The notes beneath the pieces were generated by a model. That model was given only the letters and a program-made list of their open reading frames with translations, ran no database searches and had not been told where the DNA came from. A DNA stretch of 64,000 nt from Pollenia angustigena (lineage: Eukaryota; Arthropoda; Insecta; Diptera; Polleniidae), in assembly GCA_930367215.1 (NCBI GenBank), contig OV884059.1:71271393-71335392 (forward strand), read 5' to 3'. Positions within the stretch are counted from its first letter, which is position 1; the number at the start of each line of letters is the position of its first letter. The translations under genes were made by a program, and so were the position numbers. Shown here piece after piece: positions 20,488 to 31,470 of this stretch.

Positions 20488-21786
20488 AAGAAATCGGAAC
20501 AATAAATTCTAAGAATTCAATATTGGCGTTAACTGTTAAAGTTAATAAACGTATAGCCAACATTTTTATAGTTCATTAGTTTTGACCAAACAGCCCATTG
20601 TGCGTATTAATGTATCTGCATGACTATTTCACTACTCTACAAGTCCGCATGTAAGTGTATCTGTGTGAATGTTCAATTAGATTTTAAGAAGGTTAAAAAG
20701 TAAAGCGAACGAACGAACATCTTGTTTGAAAGCAAAAATTGATTTTCATAAAAACGCAGCACTACGCATCTCAAATAAAGAGTGCGAAAGCGCGAGCGTA
20801 CATTTTTTCAAAACTTCTTATTGCTTTTTGTTTGTCTGCTGTTGCTATTTCAGTTTTTGCTGCTGCCGTTGATACGGGTACTTATTATTATTAAAAGTAT
20901 CTGATTGCGCGTTGAGTATAAAGTATCTTGTTACTTTCACCACCACGGTAATGACGATGATAATGATGTTCATTATGACGGCCATGAGATGAGGATAATG
21001 AAGTTGTGACTGATGATTTTCATTAGAGATGTTTACCCACTCTTGGCTGGATTGCGTTTTAAGTGTTTTTGTTTTGATTACACTTTCTTGTATAATTTTT
21101 CGGTATTCTCCAATAAGCGCAAATAGATATTTGGTCAGTAGGTAAGTTTTTATTGTTAGTACCAGAAACATGCATCTGAAATATTTAGTACCTAAAACAT
21201 GCTAACAATCGTAAAATTTTCTTTTAAAGTCAGAACAGCAAACGCATTAATATTTATTATAATGTCGCTACTCGTGATTATGATCATGATCATGAAAGTA
21301 AAAATTCACTTATTTCGTTGTTTTTTTTTTTCTTCTTTCAATTTCCATTAAACTTCCACATACTTGCATGTTTATTATTTTGTGAATTTTATAAATTTCT
21401 TATAGTACTGCCGTATTCCAAACTCATTCATTCTTGCGCGCATTTGGAATGCGTTTTTAAAGTTTGAATAAACAAAGCAACAGCAAAACGAGAAACATGA
21501 AATATTTTGTAAGTACGTGTAAATGAAACTAGTCCATATAGTCTATAATTTATGGGCACGTATTTAACAACTAAATCATTAACAAAATATTTTTCATGAT
21601 TTTAACAACCGGCACCCATAAACCATTTAGTGAAGGCGAAGAGTAAAGTGATGGACACAAGTTAAAAATAGAGATAATAAAAGTGTATTTTTGTGTTTTG
21701 ATTTAATGGATCTGTGCTGTTATTTATTTTGCTGAAAAAATACGCTACCGAATTATGTATTGAAAGAAAAGTATGTTTCAAAAGAA
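20488..21786. other. Non-coding DNA
   Basis: No gene recognised. Contains GAACGAACGAAC (about 20706), a GCTGTTGCT..GCTGCTGCC run (20838-20869) and TGATCATGATCATGA (about 21282). The minus-strand 108-residue frame at 20845-21171 overlaps simple repeats and is not convincing. Confidence 0.45.
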
Positions 21787-21965
21787 AAGCTTCTCTGCGT
21801 AGCCGGGTCGATTCGGTATTTTTATACTATAGAGGAGAAAACTGTGGCGCTATGCAGAGAAGCTTAAGTAAGCGAAGCCGGTGTTTGGTATACCATAGAG
21901 GAAAAAGTCATTGCGCCGGGCCGAAGGCCGGCTATGCAGCAAAGCCTTAGTTGGCGAAGCTTGGA
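21787..21965 (+). repeat. ~82-bp minisatellite, locus 1
   Basis: Units share AGCTTnAGTnnGCGAAGC, then CGGTGTTTGGTATACC, ATAGAGGA and TATGCAG. Two unit starts at 21861 and 21943 are 82 bp apart, with a partial unit before. G+C is far above the surroundings. The same unit occurs at 25.3, 27.45 and 51.17 kb. Confidence 0.75.
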
Positions 21966-22059
21966 CTGATGTATCAAACCATGATATCTATCGCGTGATT
22001 CTTTAAAGCAAAACTGTATAATTAATTGTATAACTTATATTGGACTCTTATTTCATTTC

Positions 22060-22265
22060 AGAAATTGTTGTTTTATTCATCTGAAATAAGCCCCCAAAAC
22101 TTAGGGAATTATTTCATTTATGTTTGGGGCGTTATTTCATTTCATTGGGGGTTAATTTCATTTTCAAAATTGGGGCTTTATTGCATATGAAATAAGGCCC
22201 CACGCTTTGGGGGGTTATTTCATTATATTTTTGGGGGGTTATATTTTGGGGGGTTATTTCATGCC
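22060..22265. repeat. G-run tandem repeat with ATTTCAT units
   Basis: About eight imperfect units of the form TTTGGGGGGTTATTTCATT on the plus strand, mixed with complementary units such as GAAATAAGCCCCCAAAA at the left and ATGAAATAAGGCCCC in the middle. Runs of 4-6 G recur every 15-25 bp. It directly abuts the broken end of the LINE fragment. Confidence 0.75.
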
Positions 22266-22800
22266 GCCAGGAAAAACGTGTATTACGAACAAACATACGG
22301 GTTTCGGGAACCAGATCCCTAATTTCGTCAAAACACATCACATTGTAGTAACGATAAAACAGGCAAATACAACCTACATTGCGACGGTGCTCAAGGGAGT
22401 CAATTGAATTGGATGCCCTACTGTCACCAATGAGAACCTTCGCCCTCTCCTGCACGCGGTCAAGAAGCTCCAAAATAGACTTTGAGCCACCGGCCCACAC
22501 ATGAGAGTTGTATTCCATACGCGGTCGGATATAGGTGATATAAATAGTAAGGAGATCAGATGGAGTGGAGAATACCTTACACCGTCTTAGAAAACCGATA
22601 CACTTGAATGCTTCTTTCGACACCTTGAATATATGTTCTGTCCATCGGACATCACATTGTATCCTCATGCCCAGAACATCAAGAGATTCTAATTCCTCAA
22701 TAATTATACCACACATATATTCAGATGATGCACCTTGATTTTTCGCGTGTTTATGCGTCAGCACGCAACATTGGGTATTTCGGGCATTAAAATCGACCCC
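22266..22800 (-). pseudogene. LINE reverse transcriptase C-terminal fragment
   Basis: Minus strand reads GVDFNARNTQCCVLTHKHAK, then ESLDVLGMRIQCDVRWTEHI, FKCIGFLRRC, YITYIRPRMEYNSHVWAGGS, LLDRVQERAKVLIGD, NSIDSLEHRRNV and MCFDEIRDLVPE. This is the thumb and C-terminal region of CR1/Jockey-group LINE polymerases (the LGM.....W..HI and R..MEY.SH.W motifs are typical). The RT core and endonuclease are absent. The 3' end breaks off after RNTRFSWR into G-run repeats. One stretch of about 180 codons remains open. Confidence 0.75.
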
Positions 22801-22849
22801 ATTCCGAGACTATGTCAAAGGTTGCTGTCATCTGGGTCCATTTGAGTAG

Positions 22850-23443
22850 CAAAGTTAATTTAACGACATCCTTCTCTCCGTCTTTCCGTGTGTATGATGA
22901 AATGGGATTTCCGAAGGTCCCAGAAATAATGTGAACTAGGTTTTTATTTATTTATGTGACATATATTCTGTGAAAGATTGCCTGATCGGTTCATAAACGG
23001 TTGAGATATGAGCAAAAAGCCAGGACTGCCTTTAATGTTACCCATAAATCCCTTGTTGTTGTTGCTAAAGCCAAACTTTTAAAACTAGATACAATCATCT
23101 TCCTTATCAATACACAACATCTGACAAAATGTTGGCGAAATTCGAGAAGTGGGCGTGGCACTGCCCATACAAATAAATTATAGATTGCTGTATATCTGGA
23201 AAACAAATACAAAATAGATCAGTAACAGTAAAAGTTACGAAAATTTGTACAACTAACCTCGATACCACTACAAGATATCCGAGCAAAAATGGAGAAATGG
23301 GCGCGGCAGCAAAAATAAAGCGCGCCGGGTTAAACTAGTACATATTGTAAATATATTTATTTATACAACTTTGTATTCTTATCGCACAATGGGGAAGGGC
23401 ATAAAAGATTTGGCATAGCCGACCAGAGCACTCTTACTTGTTT
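22850..23443 (-). repeat. Dispersed hairpin-headed repeat, reverse copy
   Basis: On the minus strand it starts AACAAGTAAGAGTGC, with a diverged hairpin head GGTCGGCTATGCCAAATC, and contains the CACGCCCACTT and ACCGATC..GC motifs seen in the copies at 35-37 and 63 kb. Non-coding. Confidence 0.6.
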
Positions 23444-25295
23444 TTTGTGAACTCTACTTATACTACTGGGAATGGGAACTTGCAACTCGGTACAAGGTCA
23501 TATATGTTTATATTGCTTTTGACGTGATAAGGCAACCATTACCTTATTCTCCAAATTTAACCCGTTGAAATTAAGACCAAAATTCGATTTATTTCGTAAG
23601 TGTCAAAGAAAGTATTCCTAAACGAAATATGCTTTTTAAAATAAATTAGACATTAATCTTCTACACATTTAAAAGTGATTATTTCAGAAAATTTTTGAGA
23701 TCAAAAAACTATTTTACAAATTTCCAGTGATAAGAAAAGTCGAATGAATATGGAATGTATTTATTTCTTTTGTCTATTTTCTAAACAAACAGTACATATA
23801 CAGAGCATTAAATAAAATACAAAACTTATTTAGGATTTTTAATACTCAAAATCGCTATAGGGGATAACCGGAAAATCCCACTAAAGAGCTGATTTTTTTT
23901 ATATAAGATACATATAAGATTATATTTAGATGGCTCTAGCTCGTAAACAAGGGACGATTAAGCACTCAAACTGATTCCTGGGTATGCTGGCTGCACTCAC
24001 CCTCAGAGTACCGAGTAAATAAGATCCACCATACTCGGCACGTATCCATGTGAACCTTTTTCACATCTGTCTAAGGTGCATGAATTTATTTTTATTCCGC
24101 AAACTGAGGGCTTCTTTATGAAAAATTTTAAAATATTTTTCTCTTTACCATTCTAATAATGTCACTTACTATATTTGTCATCAATCACACCTTCGTTTTA
24201 TTTGCTAGAAAGTTTTTTTACTCTTTCTTTTTGTTGTTATTAAAACTTGCGTACACACAACAACCATAAAAACGCCAAAACAGTGTAAAACGTTTTTGTC
24301 CAACGAGGATGTAAAAGCAAATCAACTAAATAAGTTGATTCTATTGATGTATGAAGCGTAGAAGAGAAAGAAAAGAGTATGACGATATTAACAATTTCAT
24401 TAAAGAAATATATCACCTTATTTAATTTATTGTTATAAAAACATCATACATCAATAATAATAAAAAAATAATTTTGTAAAGCGCGAGTGCCAGCTATTTT
24501 TTAAACCCTTCCCTTCAAATCGCACCGCAAACCCCGCTATAAACCACATAATTTTTTATAAGGCGGAAAATATTTCCGGAATATTACTTACATATACATA
24601 TGTATCTAAATATTTTGTAAAATGTTAAACATTTATTCGAATGTGCTTCTATGAGAGAAAAGAATAGCTTGTTCTCTTCCCCTCCCACCTATAAAGTCAG
24701 AATTTCTGAAATAAAACTTTCATAGTGTAAACCCAGACAAATGTAAAAAGCTTTGTAAAACAAGGGCTTTTGCCCAATATTTGGTACATAATGGCTGACA
24801 TTCAAAAATAAATTTAAAAAATAGAATAGAATATCAAATAAAAGTTTTTTCAAAAATCCCCAAAGAAGGCCAAATAAATAATTTGCTCAGATTACTCTAC
24901 GAACTTTTCGTTTGTGATTTGTTAGCACTTAAATTTTTCTTTGAAAGCGATGGCTATCGTAAAAAATCTGTTTGTATAAATGCAATTGAAGAGCACAAGC
25001 TTACGACCCAAAAATGTAACGCAAATTTACGAAGTTTGTGTAAATGCATTCTCATACAATACATGACATATCATTTGCAACGGCGTAAAAATGCAAAGAT
25101 GCTAAGAACCCTTGTTATTTTTTGGATTTGATATTTAAGTTTTTAAAACAGGTCGAGCAAAATTTAAAATATTTGTACGGCATCAATAATACATTCGTCG
25201 TTTCCACAAGGCATATAACGCATAATAAGACATCTGTCTAAGGTTAAAATTGCTTTCTTTAACATCCTCTCTCTACCTGTGTAAATGTTTAATCG
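23444..25295. other. Non-coding DNA, one MITE remnant
   Basis: Mostly featureless. At about 24640-24738 the text CCCTCCCACCTATAAAGTC, then CTTTCATAGTGTAAACCC and AGAC matches the interior and right end of the MITEs at 42563 and 61756, so a truncated member of that family is present. No gene recognised. Confidence 0.5.
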
Positions 25296-25490
25296 AGTTT
25301 AGAAGCTTTAGTTAGCGAAGCTGGTGTTTGCTAGACCTTAGAGGAGAAATTTCTTTCGATCAGCCGAATCATGACTATGCTGAGAAGCTTTGGTTATCGA
25401 AGTCGGTGGTTGTTACTCCATTGAAGAAAAATTCCTTGCATAACAAACACCGGCTTCGCTAACTAAAGCTTCTCTACACAAAAGGAAAAC
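25296..25490. repeat. ~81-bp minisatellite, locus 2, with an inverted unit
   Basis: Two direct units start at 25304 and 25385 (AGCTTTAGTTAGCGAAGC and AGCTTTGGTTATCGAAG), 81 bp apart. A third unit at 25444-25473 runs in the opposite direction (CACCGGCTTCGCTAACTAAA). The next repeat copy, also reversed, lies beyond the inserted element at 27.45 kb. Confidence 0.75.
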
Positions 25491-25491
25491 A

Positions 25492-27424
25492 CTCCGGATA
25501 AATTAATCTTTTTATACTTACTTCAATCACGAATCGTACTTAAAAATTCAAGAACGATTAACACTAAAACGTACTTTAATCAATCCTAAATGGGATTACT
25601 TTAAAATATCAATCCCGATATTTATTGAAATAAGTATAAAATGCTTAAATCAAGTACAAAAAAGATTAAACTTTTGGTTGAAAGTGCCACTCTGAGAGTA
25701 AAATTACAAAATGAGGGCAGGGTTACCGTTAGGAATTTTTGAAAAGTCGCACAAAAGGTTGTTTTATAAAAATAAAGTCGCACAAAAAAGTCGTTTCAGA
25801 AAATAAAAGTCGCACATCTTTTTTTTAACGTTTTTTATTAATAAAAAGCATAACAAAACAATTGAAACAAAAAGCTTATTGCAGAATTCATTTTTATCAT
25901 ATTTCATAACAATGTACATGTTTGTCCATGTTTTCATGTATAGTGAAAACATTTACTTAAGTTTAATAAATTTGTCGTATGCTGCCAAGGTCAAAGGAGT
26001 AGAATTTCTGTTTAAAAACAAGCCAAAAAAGTTAAGGTTAATATATTTTTGACAAAATTTAAACTTGTCCAATTAAAGCCCCTTGAAAATTTTACTTTAA
26101 TTCCGTTCGTTTGATCTTGGCGCAATATTTCTTTTTCTTAACATACCTACATAAATACTACTTTTTTTAAATTTTATTTCTATATTTAGAAATAAGTTCA
26201 TCACAGGGAATCCAGTCTTCTATATCTTTGTCTATTAAATTTAAAGATGACAGCATTGAATTGCATGTTTTTACATTGCTTTGCTAGTGTTTACGATTCG
26301 AAAACTACAGGTGGTGCTAAGACTACAACAATCCAAAACCAACAGAAACAACAGAGGTTTTTTGCATTGCATTGCTGGTGTTTACGATTCGAAATGTCAA
26401 CCATTTCTAACAAAACACTGACAAATTAAAACACATTGGTCCGAACTGTCAAAACTTGCCACCACCTTGAACTGAATTCGCCTCAAATACGTTGTATACA
26501 TGACAAGGTTGCAAAAATGTTATAAAAGTGTTGCCAAATGAACAATAATTTATGAATTGTTTTTAAATTTTGACGAGGCTATTTTGACGAATTTTTTTTT
26601 TTTGATACAAATAATAAGAAAATTGAATGTTTTGTAAGAATCTTAACAAAAAGGGTAAAAAGTAGCAGAAAAATTAAAATAGTCGCAAAAGTCGGTGATA
26701 AAAAAAAGTCTCACAAAAAGTCGCAGACCGCTGAAAAAGGGTCAAATTGCGACTTTAGTCGGGCGAACGGTAACACTGAATGAGGGTTTTATCTCATAAA
26801 ACTTATTAGTCTCATCTCTCAGCATTGCATTTTTTTATGCGTGCTTACGTGTGTGTTTTTCAAAATTTGTTGTACAATTATTTTGTTTGTAGTATGTAAC
26901 AACAAAAACAACCCTCCGGCTTACGCATGCTTTGATTATCTATACACATTAAACAAAGGTCCGGCCAGACTCATGTGTACCACGAACGGTTAAAAAGTAA
27001 ATTTGAAATTTGCGTCTCATTTAGTTTTTATTTTTAGTTAAATATGTACATAAGATTTTTAAAGTAAAAACCATATCGGGCATGATGTTGGTGTTTTATC
27101 ATTCTTTAATGTGTAAAACGGGTAAGTAAATCAATAAAAATAATTTTTTCTTTCTAAATTCTTTTTTGGTTTTTTTCAAGAACATATTGGAGATAAAATC
27201 AACTTTATAATACTTGAATCAAGCGCATTTTGAAATTAATTCAATCTTAGTTTTACTTAAATCAATCTCATTTTCGGATTGCTTTAAGTACGAAATCGGG
27301 ATTGAATATGGATAATTTAAGTATTTTAGGATTGAAAATCTGTACTTGAATCAATCTTTCTGTACTTGATTTAAGAAAATCCGTACTCACGTACTCACGT
27401 TTGGATTGATTTTTCTTTTGAGTG
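25492..27424. mobile_element. Candidate TIR element with AAGTAC subterminal repeats
   Basis: Left end ACACTCCGGATAAATTAATC and right end GGATTGATTTTTCTTTTGAG then TGT give short ACACTC TIRs. Both flanks hold many inverted copies of CAAGTAC / GTACTTGATT and CAATCCCGAT. Related text also lies inside the hAT element at 1360-1485. No clear target duplication. The hAT element at 25718-26778 is inserted in it. Boundaries are uncertain. Confidence 0.45.
25718..26778. mobile_element. hAT-type non-autonomous transposon
   Basis: Starts CAGGGTTACCGTT and ends AACGGTAACACTG. A perfect 8-bp duplication AATGAGGG lies at 25710-25717 and 26779-26786. Near both ends AGTCGCACAAAA-type motifs recur many times. 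The interior contains a direct repeat of GCTnGTGTTTACGATTCGAAA (about 26279 and 26381). No transposase frame seen. Confidence 0.85.
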
Positions 27425-27580
27425 TACATAGAAGGTCTTCGTTTCCTCCTCTATGGTATAATAAATACCGGCTTCGCTTACTACAGCTTCTAAATTCGGG
27501 GTTTTAAAATATTTTCGATTTGAGATTCAGAATTCAGATATTCGGGACTTAAAAAAAATTAGGGATTTTGATACTATCGC
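27425..27580 (-). repeat. Minisatellite locus 3 plus TTCGGGA repeat
   Basis: Begins with a reversed minisatellite unit (CCTCTATGGTATAATAAATA then CCGGCTTCGCTTACTAC), followed by ATTCGGGG, GATTCAGAATTCAGATATTC and GGGACTTAAA. The second half matches 51206-51225 plus 51645-51745, so minisatellite and TTCGGGA block travel as one dispersed repeat. Confidence 0.65.
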
Positions 27581-27719
27581 AAATAAATTAATTGTTATAT
27601 TGTAAAGTCATTGGTCTCCGAGCTTGATAATAATGGCACCAACAATCCATTGATTGTAACACACCACAAAGTGTCGAGATGTCCATTGCCCGTATGACAT
27701 TCCGTACATGGACTTTATT

Positions 27720-27900
27720 ACAGTTTTTGTTAGGGACATTATATCCACGCATATTAACACATGCCACCAAATTATGGACCGATCTTTACGAAATTTTACA
27801 GTATATTTTCTAGTCTTATGAAACTGTGACATGCCAAATTTAACTACAATAGAATTATCTGTTACGTTTATGGAAGTACTAAACTGCAAGATTATTTTGT
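27720..27900 (+). repeat. Dispersed repeat fragment (ACCGATCTTTACGAAATTTT type)
   Basis: The stretch ATTATGGACCGATCTTTACG, then AGTCTTATGAAACTGTGAC and a later GTACTAAACTG matches the tandem units inside the copy at 33.05-33.45 kb. Partial copy without head or tail. Confidence 0.55.
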
Positions 27901-28047
27901 TTTAACTTACACAATAGTTTTCCGTAGGTCTTTAGCGTGGTGGCGATAAGAGCTTATGCGCCAAACATAGCAGTTTGTCTGCTAATATGTGAAAACAAAT
28001 TAGCCCCATTTCATAAATTGGACAAAATATAACCTGCCCAGCTAAAT

Positions 28048-28375
28048 CTTTACTTCCTTGGTAAGTTAGCAAGTAACGTTAAAGAAAAGTAAACACTACT
28101 TATTTTTCGGCTGATTTAATTTTTTAATTGTAAGTTCTTACAATATACTTACTAGAGGCCAAGAAAGTACTAGTTAATAGACCTAAAAATAGTTATTGAG
28201 CTGATAATAAGTAAGTAAATATTCAGTAGTGAAAATAATGGCAGTAATAAGTAGTTGCTGAGGTCATTACTAGTAAAAAGTACTTATTGAAGTTTTCATA
28301 ATAATGACAATTGCAATGACAACCACTTACCAGGTAACGTGTGAAATAACTACCACCTATTACTAAAAATCAAAC
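28048..28375 (+). repeat. TAAGTA-rich dispersed repeat, copy 1
   Basis: Runs from CTTGGTAAGTTAGCAAGTAA to AGGTAACGTGTGAAATAACT, with AAGTAAATATTC, TACTAGTAAA and ATTATTGAG-type text between. A diverged copy lies at 31066-31470. The ends carry complementary ACTTACC / GGTAAGT motifs, so it may be a MITE, but I saw no duplication. Confidence 0.65.
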
Positions 28376-29353
28376 AGCTTTTCCTGGGTTCATACAAATT
28401 TTGGCTTTATTAACTAGATTTATAAACAAGATTTAATAAAAAAACATGCTTATTACGTCAAACTACACTGCAGAAATGAAGCATGTTTTTTAACTAATCT
28501 GGGTGCCTTGAATTCAAATCTGGCATACACATTGGGCTATGACGTCATGTTCATATGTAATCGCATCCTGGCAATACTGTAAAACAGTCAATACTGACAC
28601 AACAATTCCACAATTTGTATGTGACAAAAGCCCACATTCATTCTAAATCTTCATAAAAGTAGTGTTTAAGCATGATCGGGAGATTCAAGCCATTTTCATT
28701 TTGTGTGTGGTGAATATTTGGTTGGAAAAAAAGGATATGCAATATCAGAATCATTTATATATGCATATTTACATTATTTTGGTCTTGCAGTCAGATACTT
28801 GGACAAGCCGTGGACATCGACAATGTTTTGCATATTCTTCATTCGCATTTAGATTTTTTTTCCAACAAGGGAAGCGTGCTCACCAAGATTTAATGAAAAT
28901 TGAAAGAATTTATCAAAGATTTTGAGACAAAAGCATGCTGGGACACTATTGCTGGGCTCTAATACGTGAAACCGAACCAACAAATTACAAACGACGCACA
29001 GTGGCTGAAAATCGTTTTTCATTGACCAAAAATCTGTAACTTTTGAACCGAAGGATATATTTTAGTGAAATTTTAATCGACAGATAAATTTTTAAACTTT
29101 TCTCCACTTTAAATTTCATTAAAATCGGTTGAGTGGTTATTGGGGAATTTAAGGGCAAAGTGTAACTTTAGATTTTTTTAACTTTAGCGTGAAATATGGT
29201 TTTTTTTTATTTTTTTTAATTATATAAAAATGTAATTTTCGGACTTAAATAATAATCATTAACATTTTTTACACTATAAGACAAATTTTAACCTTAAAAA
29301 AAAATAGTAAACAACGCATTGCATAGTTATAGGGTCATAGAATATTATTAGAG

Positions 29354-29541
29354 CAGTGAAGGGCACACACATACTATCACATTTATACTTGTGTTGACGA
29401 AATAACAACAAAGCAACAGCCGAACGTGCATTGTCACATACCACACAAAGAAGTTTATAGTGTACATGTGTCGACGTCGCACAAGCAGCATTTTTATTCC
29501 TATGCACGCATACATAGGATTTGCAAATGTGCCCTTCACTG
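29354..29541. mobile_element. 188-bp hAT MITE
   Basis: Perfect 14-bp TIRs CAGTGAAGGGCACA / TGTGCCCTTCACTG and a perfect 8-bp duplication TATTAGAG (29346-29353 and 29542-29549). Non-coding internal-deletion type element. Confidence 0.9.
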
Positions 29542-29599
29542 TATTAGAGTCATAAAAACAGATAAAATAAACAGAACAAAAAAGTTTAAAAATCCCTTC

Positions 29600-29690
29600 T
29601 AAGGTGGGATTCACAATATACCTGTATAGCGTAAACGCGTGTCCAAGCTCTTTATTCTACTATAAAATACGCTATTGTGAACGTAGTCTT
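29600..29690. repeat. Short imperfect inverted repeat
   Basis: TAAGGTGGGATTCACAATA with AGCGTA at the left pairs with TACGCTATTGTGAAC and GTCTTA at the right. Looks like a tiny MITE of about 90 bp; no duplication identified. Confidence 0.45.
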
Positions 29691-29999
29691 ACGGATAAGG
29701 ATGATTCAGGGTAGCTATACGTTTTTCTGATTGTGTAACAATAATAAAATTTTTTATATGTACTACCTGTATTCTGCTCGGTCACGATCAATATTATCAT
29801 AAAATTTTTTTTAAAGGCAAAAGCACATGATTTATGTTACTTCTGCGAACATTTTTGCGGAATAAAAACAAATAAAAAAAAAATTTTTGATATTCTTTAA
29901 TTAGGCTTGAGTTCATCAAATTTAATTTTTATTAAATTATTTTCACTGAGGGCTGGAATTTTTACAACTTGGAATTTTTATCAAAATTTTTTGATAATT

Positions 30000-30065
30000 T
30001 TTCTTGGCTGAGCGGGGATTTGAACCCGGGTTGAACTTTACATGTTTCAAGAATCACCATATTCT
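30000..30065 (-). other. tRNA-like SINE remnant
   Basis: On the minus strand GGGTTCAAATCCCCGCTC resembles a tRNA T-arm and polymerase III B box, followed by AGCCAAGAAAAATT. A convincing A box and acceptor pairing are lacking, so this is at most a decayed SINE head. Confidence 0.35.
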
Positions 30066-31065
30066 ATCGTCGGAAGATCTTTGAGTTCTTTTGAGTTTCA
30101 TTAAAATTAAAAAAGTGTTAAACAGGCGGGTCCAAGTAGGTACAAGAGTATATACAGGGTTAAAGAAAACACTTTCACCTTTCTATCACTGGTTTTACCT
30201 TCTTGGTCCCTTATGCTCCGCAAAAGTTCTATTCTACTAACGTTAAAATTTGACAAAAATATAGTAGTTTAGAAAATATGTATGTATGTCTTAACATCCC
30301 AAATATAAATAACACAACAGCCGCACATATTACTTTTTTAAAGATAACAAAACTACCAACCTAGCAGAGCATTATTGATGATAGTTTTTGAGCAATGATA
30401 ATTTCTTTTGGATTAAATATAAAAAAAAAAAAAATTTTTTGAATTAAAAAAAAGTAGTGTTTAACAACATGGCACAACCACAATTACCAAGATTTTGACC
30501 TAATTTTTTGGCTACCTTAGTTTTAATATGTTTACTATTAAATAAAATTAAAGTTTTTGAAATCGGTGACAAAGAAAAATTGGACTTTTGGCCAATGAAA
30601 TAAAAATTTCAGCCACTGTGAGACGTTCAAATAACGCCATTCACTTTTGAAATTTCAATGATTTTTAAATAAACTAGTGATTTTTTTATGTTAGAAACGA
30701 ATAAGAAAATTTTCTTGTATCTCGAAAGCCTGACGTGATAGAGAAAAACCAATTACAGATTCGAAGTCAGCCCACCAAATTACCCTAGAAATGATATTTG
30801 GTTGCTCCAGTCCAAAACCTTGTTGGCTAGTGCTATTGGATCATGCATTCAAACATTCATCTTTACAAATCATACAAAATCATACCGCTCGTTGAATAAA
30901 GGGTTTTCATATCAGCTATATATTATGACTAGGTTCTATAGCCTTGAGATATATACCGAAGTAAGGCACTAAGTCAGCACTCATATGTCTTACAAAAGTT
31001 AGCTAATATGAAATTGACTGATAGGGTCAACAAAGTTGAAAACTGTTTCATCCCCAGCAGAAACT

Positions 31066-31470
31066 TTACTTACCTGGTAAGTTAGCAAGTAATGTTGGAG
31101 AAAAGTAAACCCTACTTATTTTTCGGCTGAATAACTACTTATTTTTGTTCGAGGTGTCCACAGAATTCAGTACTTATAATACACTTTTACTAGAAGTCAA
31201 AAAATATCTAGTTATTATTTAACTACGAGTAAGTGGAATTGTAAGTACTTACCAGTAAGTAAATATTCTGTACTGAAAACAACACAACTAAATGGTAGTT
31301 ATTGAGCTGATTATAAGTAAGCAAATATTCAATAGTGAAAATAATAGAAGTAATAGGTAGGGGCTGAAGTCCTTACTAGTAAATATTTATTGAAGTTTTC
31401 GGAATAATGATATTTGTAATGACAGCTACTTACAAGGTAACGTGTGAAATAACTACCACCTAAAAATCAA
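31066..31470 (+). repeat. TAAGTA-rich dispersed repeat, copy 2
   Basis: Homologous to 28048-28375, sharing the start (GGTAAGTTAGCAAGTAA) and end (GGTAACGTGTGAAATAACTA). It carries an extra internal segment with TGTAAGTACTTACCAGTAAG. Non-coding. Confidence 0.65.

Larger units (their letters stand above)
28999..30618. mobile_element. Candidate TIR element (CAGTGGCTGAAA ends)
   Basis: Left end CAGTGGCTGAAAATCGTTTT then TCATTGACCAAAA. The right end is complementary to CAGTGGCTGAAATTTTTATT then TCATTGGCCAAAA. That is an imperfect TIR of about 35 bp. No matching duplication was found. It contains a complete hAT MITE (29354-29541), a small inverted repeat at 29600-29690 and a tRNA-like stretch near 30005-30060. 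No coding remains. Confidence 0.55.

Noticed and set aside
21787..21965. CRISPR-like array
   Set aside because: Eukaryotic context; units are contiguous and imperfect with no unique spacers of constant size.
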